A stretch of 64,000 nt of DNA from Centroberyx gerrardi (lineage: Eukaryota; Chordata; Actinopteri; Beryciformes; Berycidae): positions 29,575,709-29,639,708 of the forward strand of contig NC_136002.1 of NCBI RefSeq assembly GCF_048128805.1. Direction: 5' to 3'. Of this stretch, positions 1-11,690 are shown in pieces (positions within the stretch are counted from its first letter, which is position 1; every line of letters starts with the position of its first letter). The position numbers and the translations under genes were made by a program. Below the pieces are notes generated by a model. The model was not told the origin of the DNA. It made no database searches and saw only the letters and a program-made list of their open reading frames with translations.

Positions 1-39
1 TTTCATTAGATCGCTCTGAATGAACACACACACACACAT

Positions 40-80
<41 letters not shown>

Positions 81-169
81 CTCACCAGGCCAAGTCCAGA
101 CAGGAGCTGGCTTAATCTCATTAAGGCTCTGAATGCACCACATTTAGTCTATTTGTAGAGTTGTGTGTG

Positions 170-210
<41 letters not shown>

Positions 211-1751
211 ATGTACAGTGTACACACCCCGACCCCTGATGTCCCTGGACAAGCATGCAGTGACATACATTACTGTGTTAGTTCGACACAGCTGACTGGA
301 CACATGGTGGTTGTTACTGACACTATATGGGACTCAAAGTTCAGACATCAAAGGAGACGATTCTTCATGAGAATATTACACTTGACAGTTTCCTGGACTG
401 TCTGTTTGAGTGCACAAAACATTAAAATCATCTGTGAAACTGGGCAGGCGTCTGAATTCACAGGGAACATGGAAGGGACTCCAGTCTGGGCCTCCTGCTC
501 TTTGGATGTTGTTAAATTTCCGAGCAAGTCGGCAACGACTTCATCGGCAAAAAAAACCCCCGAAATCCCAAACAAGTCGGGTGTTTTGCTTTCTTTCCAT
601 TGTTCTGTCCCGTTGTCCTCCGTGCAATCGCTGGCTCAGCCGCTGCGGTGCCAAAAGGATGACACTTGTCTGAGATGAGTGACGGAAAAATTGACTTATT
701 GTCATGGCAACGCTGACAAACTGCCATTTGATCAGATGTTCCAGATGTAAGTCACTGCGATTTTGCGCCATATCCATGTGATCCAGATCAGAATCTACAA
801 AACGCGACTCCACACTGATTAGAAAACATCAGATCTGAGTCACATATGAGGGGGAAAAAAAAAATCAGAATTTGGGACATTTTGATCTGCAGTGTGAACG
901 AAGCCTCAGTCTCGTCTGAAATAATGTTTCTGTAATTCAAAATCTTCCCTGCACTGACAGAACTGAATCCACACACATGTTGTTGTTTTTCTCCTGTAGC
1001 CCTGCAGCCAGTAGCAGCTTCCCTGACACTCAGTTTCACATGACAACGCAAAGGTCAAAGTTCAGCAGGCTGCCGCGTGCCGGGGGTCATGTGAGAGTCA
1101 CAACCCGAGGCAAAACAACAGGTGAGGAGCCTGGTGTGGGACGCAAATGCAAATAAACACACTGACACTCAGCTGGATTGACTGCCTGTTATGAAACCCA
1201 TCAGATAAACTGGCAGACAGTCTGCGGTCGTGTTCTGACGCCTCATGACATTTGAAAGGTTAAGTAGATAAGGTGATGTGGATGGTGCAGGGAACACAGA
1301 GAAGAAGGAAAACTGGAGGAAAAAATGGGAAAAATCAGCATCCTTTTTGTCATGGGTCTGAAAATCCAAGCCAAAAAACTCAAACCTGAACTGCACTCAA
1401 GCAGTTTGACTTACAGAGAGCCTAAACCTGACTACAGCCTGAACATTTGAATTTGCCTGTAATAAACTGCTAATAAATGCCGAACCCTAAGCCGAAGAAA
1501 TCCATCCCAGCCTGCCGTGAGCCCACTGCTGCCTCGGGACAGGCTGTCAGGTTTGCTTTGCAAGTTTATGAGTGAAGTAAATATCTGCAGATGAGATTCT
1601 CCCTCCAAAATATAGAAAAACGATAAAGGGTTCAGATGAAGTCGCCTGGCAGAAAGACAATTTGACAAAATGTCTGGAAAACTGGAATTTTCCTTTAAAT
1701 GACACACAGTTGAAGTTCCAGTCCCTCTCTTATATATATCGGACCCGTTTA

Positions 1752-1796
<45 letters not shown>

Positions 1797-1815
1797 TGTT
1801 TAACACATCACTCAC
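1..1815. other. mark4 intron 3 (partial), non-coding
   Basis: No exon was recognised on either strand. It holds AC or GT microsatellites at about 24-78, 162-208 and 1756-1795. The rest is unremarkable mixed sequence; translated frames here show no family signature. Confidence 0.6.
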
Positions 1816-2613
1816 CTTCTGCAGGCTGGTTGGGTTGAGTTGCGTTTTGTCGATGATCTTTATGGCGACCTGAGAGGAGACGACAGAACAGGAAGAGATG
1901 AACAGAAACTCAAGCTCATTTTAGGATTTTTTTTTTTAGTGAAACCATCTCACTGCACTGGCAGATCATTTTACCGCTTTCAACAAATTTGGCCTTTTTT
2001 TCCAGGAGAATGTAACTTGTTTCAGGACACGGTAAAGTTGGTAAAGTTTCAAGATTTTCTACATTGTTTGCATCAAGTGAAATGTATCGAAACCAGCGAG
2101 ATTATCTGCCATTGCAGTGAGATAATTTGACTAAAAATATCACGAAATAAGCTTCTGGAAACAAGTTAAAATCATTGCACAGCTTGTCATTTTTTGGCAG
2201 TTGCACAATGACGATAAATGGAAATCTTGAAATCATCTTGAATCCTCTAAACATCACGTCCAACACTTTTACATCGCATGACATAAGACAAAAGTCAAAG
2301 CACATTGTAGTGAGGAGATATGAAAGAGTATTTTACAGCATGTAAAGTCCACAGAGGCCGAAACCCACTAAACAAACCGACACGGCCTCATAAGAGGCTT
2401 AACGGCGTGTCGTGCCCCGGTCACAGAGTGCGTCAGACCCACAATATACCGCCGACTCCTTCTGCTTTATGGGACATACGACGACTCTCACATGATCCAG
2501 CCAGCAGCCGGGAGATGAAGTTTCTACTGAGCCGCCTGGATTTATCAACTCAGCTAATGTAGGTCAGGGTTGGATGGGGGGGGGAAGACTACAATGCATT
2601 TACACAGAAACAC

Positions 2614-2647
<34 letters not shown>

Positions 2648-3134
2648 AAAAGGTTATTATAGTTTTGCATTTTTCATTCCTTCCTTCGTTTTGACTTTTT
2701 GTTTTCAATTTCAGTTTAGTTTTAATTCGTTTTTAAAGCGGGGTTTGCTAGTTTAGTTTTTATTTTTTGAAAATGCTTAGTTTTAGTTTAGTTTTTATTA
2801 GTTTCAGTGTTAGTTTTAGTCTTTTTTTGTAATATGGGGTATTTGTCAGGGGCGAGATTCAAAAAAAAATTGGAAGATAGATTTCATATCCACCCAAAAT
2901 ACTAGGCTTATGTATGAAATAAATTGACAAAGACGAAAACTAAAGACATTTTCTCTATAATTTTAGTTTATTTTAGTTAGTTTTGTAAACACACAATACA
3001 GTTTCAGTTAGTTATCGTTTTTTTGTAAAGCCTTGTTTATATAACTTTGTATTATTTTTATGTCAGTTAACGAAAATGTTTTTTCACACCTAGTTTTCGT
3101 TATTTCGTTAGTTTTCATTAACAATAATAACCTT

Positions 3135-3184
<50 letters not shown>

Positions 3185-4243
3185 TTACAGCGTTAAAGGC
3201 CTCGACTGTGCTGTGAGATGAGGAAGTCTTGGCCGGCTGTGAAAGCTAACAGAAGGAGCTGTGAACTCTGCAGAACAGCCCTTCAACAGCCCATCTGTGG
3301 TGGATCTGCTCCGTTCTCAGTCCCAAACCCTGGAGTCGGCCTCAACTCTTCTTCTTCTTCAGCCTCACCAATCCCAGCATGCATCCCCTTTCTACAAAGC
3401 CCCCCCCCCCCCCCCCCCCGCCCCCTGCATGTTACTAGGTAGAATGGAAGTAGAGTTACCCTCCTTCCAGCGGAAAAAAGGGCATCAGTGCTCATATGAT
3501 TCAAAACCTCATGTTTTATCACCTACACCAAGTACAAATAGAAAAGGTGGGAGACCGTATGATGAAGTTCATTTGCTATAAATAGCGCTAACAAATACAA
3601 GCACTTCAAAGGTGATAATGAGTAAGTGAGTGATAAATTAACACAAATTTGTGCATTTGTGTTCATTTATTGCTTACGGTTTCCGACCTTTTCTATTTGA
3701 AGTTCTCTGACCCTTTGAGAACTGATTTTTTCCACTGACTTTTTATGTGGATTATTAGCTATAACAAACACACAACATTTAACCTCCTAAGAAACACACT
3801 TTCATTAGCAGAGTTTCCTTCAATATCGCACTTCACCCCTTTGCTTCCCCAACCCCACACTGCAAGAAAATGTCAATTTCAACAACTAGTTAAGTCTTTT
3901 GTTCAATCTTAAAGTCGAATTTTGTTAATAAAAGTGAAACAAAATCAACCAAACGGCCAAGAGAACGTACTTATTTCAATGCAATTTAACTTTAAGCTTG
4001 AAGCAAGTAGAAATCATCATCATCTCACCTCTCTGCCGGTCAGTATGTGGCGCGCCAGTTTGACTTTGGCGAAGTTTCCCTTGCCGATGGTTTTGAGCAG
4101 CCGGTAGTTTCCGATGTGCGGCTGCTCGTCGGAACACAAGGCGATGGAGTTGCGACATCGGGCGCCGAGCGACCGGCTCGACCAACCGGTGCCCTTCTCC
4201 GAGCGGCTGGCCGACAGGGAGGTGTGCTGAGGAGAGAGAGAGA

Positions 4244-4274
<31 letters not shown>

Positions 4275-6111
4275 GAAGACAGATAGACCATAAGTATAAC
4301 AAAACACTTGTAGCTTTGAATGAAAACCATTTTCCATACAATACCCTTCATTTCAGTTGACTTATGTAGATCCACATCAGTAAAATAAACCCCTTCCACC
4401 ATACTGAGTTCAACTGGTTTCTAATTATAGAAGCCAACTTCTATTCCAAACCCTAGTCAGGACACCCAGGGCCTTTTCTGTACATGAGAATACAGGAACC
4501 GTTATAATCACTGGCATCGACTCCCAAGACATAAAACATAACTGCTATTTTCGTCCTGGACCCATATTTTCCCATCTTTTTCCATCATGCTTTTACAACA
4601 TACTGACTTCTCACTCTGTAATGAGACATCATCATGTATTTAATTTTCAGTTTATCAGGCAGCAGCGGCAGCAGCGGCCGGCAAAGAGCGAACAAGGAAG
4701 TGCTGAAGCATCGGCAAAGGGATCAAATCTGTGTGACTTTAGATCATTTTTATGCACGTGTTTTTACCAACATGTGCACCCAGGCAAGAAAGACAAGCAG
4801 CTCTATAGTGAAGCAATTGACCAGATTTTGGTCAGAATCGCATGGAATCTGTATAATAGAATAATTATATAAAATGTATAATGGAAAATGATGGGAAAAC
4901 AGGTTCTACATTAGGATATTCTCAAAGTTAGGACGCTTCTAAGATAGGATATCAGAGATAAGACAGGATTTTTTTCCCAAATGCAGTTAGGAAACGTGAT
5001 TCTGTAATACCAAATACCCTAAATATCATCCTAAACTGAGATAAGATCCATTTTCAGACTTCCAGTTTGAAAATGGCCGGAGTTTCGCTTTAAACGACAG
5101 AGCAGACCGCTTCACACTCACAGCAGAGCTTCACTGCAGCCTTTAACCTGTCATCCTGTCACATACTGAAGCACATGCAGGGCCCGAGGCTGCAGGGGGA
5201 GGAAATGTCCAGACTTGCTGCAGTTGGGGTGGGAACTGCTTCAGTTTTGCCATAGCTACTGTTAGACGGGCTAAACATACAATTCTATACATTTCTTTTA
5301 TTAAATCTGCACAATCAAAGCATGTGTTTAACCCAAACGAATGCAAAAATAAAGCCTATCCTAATTTACAAATGACCACATGTAGATTTGTGTAAATGGT
5401 GGCTAATACTCAATAATGCTAAATACTGAGTGGGGCTACTGTATATTCCACACAGGCAGGTTTTACCATATGGAGGGATTAACATTAATTTAGACTGTTG
5501 TCAGACATTAATATGCTGTTTGAAGCATAGGTATTATGGGAGAGTCGGCTTTTTCTGATACATTTTCATCTCCATGCAGCTCAAAAACACAGAGCGGTTT
5601 TACTTCAGTGTGCACAAAACACGCGACCGAAGCCAAAGCTCGACTCATTTTTAGCAGTTTTAGTCACATAATGTCAGCTCTTGCATCGACAGCTTTTATT
5701 TTCAGAATGAACAAATGATATCCCATTCGTGCGGAGCGTTCATTTTGTCTGCGTTATGGATCGAAACGTTGAAAGCCCATTCTAGGTAGCTATTATCGTT
5801 GTGGTCAGTGATCGTAAAATATGATCTGGAATGGCTTCAGCGGTGGTTAACAGTCACACTGATGACTAACACACACATGGACTCACAGAGAGAGAGAGAG
5901 AGGAGAAAGAGAGAGAGAATATCGAAGAATATGTATAGAATATATATAAGGGAGCAAGGCAACACAGGTGGATGAAAAACATGAAGAATATGAAGAAAAG
6001 CTCTATTTTTAATGGCTAATATTATATTTTGCTGAATTATTTTTCCTCACAAACGCGAGTTACATAAACACAGAAATACTGAGTGGACAGTGGAGGGTCT
6101 GAATACACAAC

Positions 6112-6148
<37 letters not shown>

Positions 6149-9100
6149 ATACATGGGATGGGATGGTATTCATTTGTTTGGTTATTTGATGATTCATTTC
6201 TTGTGACATGCTTTGGCTGTACTATTTGTTTTTGAACTGTCATTGCCAGTAAAGCACATTGAATTGAACTGAATGTCACTCGCCACATCATCATCATATG
6301 ACATCAACAACAAGAGCCTCGGCAATGACTTTCCCTTTTGCTCCAGTAAAGCCGCGGTCTCCCTCTCCCTCTCCCTCGGTGACCCCGACTCGCCCGGTCC
6401 TGTGACTGCAGCCTGGTACCAGACACCCAAAGGCGACGAGAGGGAGAGAGAGGAACCAGGCCACCTACGAAAACCACTCTCTCTCTCTCTCTCTTCTGAC
6501 CCCACATCGTCCGCATTCCTCACATGCATGCGTCACAGTGAGGTCATTAGTGCGAGGAGAGGCGAGGCGGCATCGATCTGCCCTGGAACGCCCGACGCTC
6601 TGCCGATACGCGCGGCGAGCGCCGTCTGCGACCCGACCGCAGCCCGGCGGAAACAACCGGACTCGCTCAGGGAGGTGACGGAGAGCATAAAAAAATAAGA
6701 AATCAGCGATCTCCCATTAGAAATGAAAGAAAACTGAAATTCTGGAGGAAAAACTGAAACTTTACATCCATGGCACCTGATTTTCTGCTGAAATCCTGGA
6801 GGTTAAAACTGAAAATTTGCATCTTTGGCACCTTATTTTTTACTCAAATAGACATTCATAGATTTTCTTGACCTGTGACCCCTAAACGCTTCAAACCTGA
6901 ATCAAGCCTCCAGAGAGCCCAAACACAACTAAAGCATTACCAAAAATTGATAATTTCCTAATAAAAAAAGAAAGAGTACCAGAATATTCAGGTCGAGTAG
7001 AACTACTGTTACTTTTGCTTTTTTATCTATTTCATTCAAGTAGACATCGAAGTAAAATTACAGGTGTAAAAATCTACTTAAAAAAGTGAAAAAAGAAGCC
7101 CAGTAGAAGTTATTGAGTCCAACATTTTACATATCATGATACATCAAACTAGGTTTGTTTAATTCAACAAACCTTTACAAAATAAAGTGCATCAACATGA
7201 TTCATCCAACAAGATTACGACGGGACAGTTTTTAATTCAATACATGTGGAGAACCTGTAATGGATGCAATGGATGCAAAATATAGTGAAGTACCATACTG
7301 CAGTCAACATACTTAAGTAAAAGTAAAATTACTAACTTCAATAAAATACTCCAAAATGTACACATGTACACAAGAAAACTAGTCCATTACAGTAACGAGA
7401 GGAATTCTAATTCTCTGCTTCCACAATCAATTTCTCCAGAAATTCGTGTGACCTCAGAGTGCCGGCCTGACCCAACCCGACCCGACCCGACCCGACCCGA
7501 CCCAAACCCTCCGGGTCAGCTGAGGTCTGCGGTCTGCCGGCCTCAACGTCAAGCTCTAATCCCTCCATCTGTCCTGCTCTCTGCACCAGGCAGACAGACA
7601 CAGTCCAACCAAGACAACTTTAACTTTTCATCTGCCGTGAAGAAGAAGACACGAGGAAGGAACCAGGAAGTGTCAAGTGATATTCACCTATTTCTGTATT
7701 CAGGTCCCGCTACCGTGAAAACAGACCGACACATCAACTGCGTAGCAAATACTTCAAATGAGCAATATTATTTCAAATGTCTTGTTTTTCGACGATCTTG
7801 TTTTGCGGTGGCGTGTTGACAGCTGAGCGGAGAGTCGCTGTCTGCTTTATTGCCGACTCCCACCCACTTTCACAAGACAACAACAGGGAAATGACAGAGT
7901 GGCAGTCAGCTGTATTTAGGGCAGCTCATGACTGATAAGGCTGTTGTGTCAGTAATCACCTTACAATGTCACTTTATAGGAGAGATTGATTCTGATGCCT
8001 GAACCCCACACACATCCTTCCGTTCAACTATTCACACGAGTTTTCTTTGTGGGACGGATCTGACAGGGATCTCACCCACAGTTTGTTTTCCTTGGTCCGA
8101 AATGCAGCGGAAAAGTTTAGTTTTGCATTTTAGATTCACACGGACCAATTACAACCAAACCAGGGCTTGTAAACAAAAGTCACATGACTCACAAGTAGCT
8201 TGTTTATTGGACAGAGATTCGGTGACCTGTCATCCTGCCAGGTGAGAGGTTTTGCCGATGTGGAGTCAGAACAAATCTGATTCCAGTTCCTGTAACTTTA
8301 TCTCAGCACGATGTATTTGTCTGCTTTCTTCTTCTCTGGTGTTCATACCAGTTAATAAACACAAGAAGAAACAGCTGAATATGAGCATCAGTCCAGACTG
8401 CAGTTTGCCCCTCGCTTCACTTTGTTATGCTGGCATGAGGAACTGCTGCTTATCAGATGTCAACATATGTCTCCTTATACCCATAAACCCTTGCGTTTTG
8501 GGGTGGTTTCCTGTAGTTGGTTCAGATTATATTTCTCAAGAACCGCACCACAGTTCTCTCGTTACAGGACTGAGACTCTCGGCGCCGTTATTTCAAATGA
8601 CAACGTTCTCATATAATTCATCCAAATAAACCGAGTCATCGCTCCAGAATTCAAATAAACCGCTCCAAACATGCTGGGTGTGAACGTGCCCCATGATGCC
8701 TGAACGGGGCGACAACATGTCGGTCCGCTCACCACACTTCTTTCTGAAGTATTAGTGTCAGTGAAGAGAAGGGAAGGTAGATGAAAAGAAGGAAAGTGAT
8801 GAGATGAAGAACAGAAATAGGAGTGAATAGAGGTGGAAACTGGAATTTCTTTCACCATCTAAATTTTGGCTGAAGTCCGTGTATCAGCACCTTAGACAAT
8901 GCATGAAGGTCCCGGGTTCGACTCCGGCCCAGGACCTTCGTCACATGTCACCCCCCTTTTCTCTCTCTCGCAATCTTTCCTGCCTCTCTAAACTTTGAAC
9001 CGTCCAACACAGGCGAAATGACAAGAAATAATCTTAAAAAAGGGCTTCAATCCAATAAATCAGTATGTAAACAAAGCCAGTGGAGGGGTAACAGTGTTGA

Positions 9101-9287
9101 AGCTACACTGCATATAGATCAGGCCTTTTAGACAGAGGGGAGAAAGGAGGAATAAGATACAGTATATTTGTGTAATGAGGGAGAGATTGCATGATGGTGA
9201 GAGAGGGCAAACATCGCTCTGAGAGAAACTGTGCAACTCATGACAAACCCACAGCAGAGGCTATTCTCTATTCCCACAGCATGGCGA

Positions 9288-9323
<36 letters not shown>

Positions 9324-9903
9324 AAAGATCTGGCACTCGATAAAACCACATCACCTTGAAATGCCCCCACTGTGGTGAACTGGCCCGTCAGATCACAAGA
9401 TCTAATGACTTTCCCACACAGACACGTGTGGGAAAGTGCACCGGCTCAGACCGCTAACAATGATGAGAAGAAGAAGAAGAGGAGGAGGAAGAAGAAGAAG
9501 AAGAAGAAGAAGAAGAAGAAGAAGAAGAAGAAGAAGAAGAAGAAGAAGAAGAAGAAGAAGAAGAAGAAGAAGAAGAAGAGCAACATCAACATAAAAGTCA
9601 TTTGTATCTTTTTTTTTTTTTACAAAAGAAAAAAGACAAATAAATGATTAATAATGACAAAACCAGAAAGAAACCATGAAAGAGACAAATAGAAGAAGAA
9701 TAAAATAAGTTACAAAAATTATACAAAATCCTGTAGAGATATGTTGTAAGAAGTGATTCAAATGATGACACTCAAGTATATTGCCACAGACAGACGAAAC
9801 CAAAAGACAGAAAGGCAAAAAAGGCACACACACACACACCCAGGTGAAAGAGACCCTTGATGTTGCATCAGACTCCAACCTCCTCCCTCCCTTCCTCCTG
9901 CTC

Positions 9904-9939
<36 letters not shown>

Positions 9940-11141
9940 GTCTGGCTCTCTGTCTGTCTCTCTCTCTCTCATCCACCTGTTCCTGTATCTTCTCCTCCCT
10001 CCCACTCGTTCATTCATTCGCCGGCTGCCCCCCCCCCCCCCCAAAAAGAAAACGTCTGATTGGTTGTCGGCACCTTCCGAGCCCTGGCTGCTTTCCCAGC
10101 ATCCCTCAGGACTGACAAGACCTGAGTCATGCCTCCACTCCCTCTTCTCCTTCTTCCCTTTTGTTTTTGCTCCTCTTCTTCCTCAGCCCTTCATCCTCAC
10201 ATCTCTTTCTTCCCCACCATGAATCCCTAAATATTTTCCAAAGGAGGGAGGGCAGTTGATCCCCTCTTTGGATTTTTGTCCCCTTTCATTTTTTGGGATT
10301 TTTTGAGATGAGACAGAGTAAGGAGGCATAGGAAAGATGGGCAACCATGGGCAACTATTTCCCATCAGAGTTGCCCAAAACGTTGCCCTGTGTAACACTG
10401 CCAGAGTTACCCTCAAAATGTTATAGTTGCTACGCAGAGCGCTTTTATTTTGAAAGAGGAGTAGTGGGGAAAAGTGTGCATAAAAAATAAACAAAAGCTG
10501 AAACAAACTACAATGCAGCCACAAACTACAGCCAGACCAATTTTCTAGTTTTTGGAGTTTGTTGCCTTGGGCCTTTTTGAATTGAACATCGTAGTCTATG
10601 TGGGTTTCTGATCTTTTTATGATTTTTAAGTGAGTTAGTACAACGGAAACAACCAGTATCAACTTTATTTCTCACTATTTCAGTGCGCTGTGTGAGGATG
10701 ATCGTTCACAATCAGCCATCGAAAATCGAACCTTGGTGATTTCTGAACTTCGCAACACAAAGCAACGCAACACGACTGCAACGCAACATGAACGCAACAC
10801 ATCACAAACACATCACGCACGCACGCAACGCAACACGACTGCAGCGCAACATGAACGCAGCGTAACACGAAGGCGCTTTGGGACCAAATGGAATACGTTC
10901 CTGTCCCGTTCTATTCCTCCACTTTCATTTTCACCTCCTCCTCCTCACCCCTCCCCCACTCATTCCCCCTCTCTCTCTCTCTCTCTCCTCTCTCTCGCCC
11001 CATCCCCCAGACAAATCAATTTGCCTCCCTTCCCTCTGTTCTCCTCGCCCCGCCCTCTCTTTTGTCTCACGCCGGTATCTTCATTTTCAGCGACCTCACA
11101 TCAATTTGGGCTTCATGGCACCCCCCGACCCCCCCCCCCCG

Positions 11142-11178
<37 letters not shown>

Positions 11179-11324
11179 CCCTTCACCCCCCCCCCTTCTG
11201 TCTTTCTCCCCTCCCCCCATCCCACATACTCTTTTCAAGGAGAGCAGTCCATCGATTCACCCTCTCCTTCTGATTGCCATGCAGTTTCATTCAGAAGAGG
11301 TGTGAGTGTGTGTGTGTGAGTGTG

Positions 11325-11362
<38 letters not shown>

Positions 11363-11484
11363 GTTGACCAGCCTTGGAATTTAAGCTTAATCTGCTCATT
11401 GTAAGTCATTCTGGATAAGGGCATCAACTAAATGCCTAAAATGTAACTTGATGTTTTCTTTGAATGTGTGTGTGTCTGTGTGTG

Positions 11485-11518
<34 letters not shown>

Positions 11519-11655
11519 GTTAGGCGAGGCGTGATGGGTTCTTTATTCCAGACAGACTGGGGCAGGCAGAGGTGCGGGGTCGGGGGTGGGGAGGTGGGGG
11601 ATGTAAGCCCCTAACATTATTATACATGTATAGGGTGAGACATTTGGGATAGTAG

Positions 11656-11690
<35 letters not shown>

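Larger units (their letters stand above)
4227..9460. other. mark4 intron 1, 3' segment
   Basis: No exon was recognised. Contents are the GA array at 4229-4274, a GA-rich patch at 5889-5918, an AC array at 6112-6147, a LINE-like tail at about 6190-6275, a CpG-rich patch at 6540-6690, a CCCGA pentamer array at 7479-7503, a tRNA-SINE fragment at about 8885-9055 and a CA array at 9291-9320. Confidence 0.6.

Noticed and set aside
8911..8930. Possible tRNA gene (box-B-like GGTTCGACTCC)
   Set aside because: No matching box A or cloverleaf could be formed, and the downstream body is SINE-like. The other box-B hits (23760, 32572, 38390) are also in SINE contexts.
9372..9647. Open frame encoding a long poly-lysine stretch
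   Set aside because: It is a translation of the AAG trinucleotide repeat.
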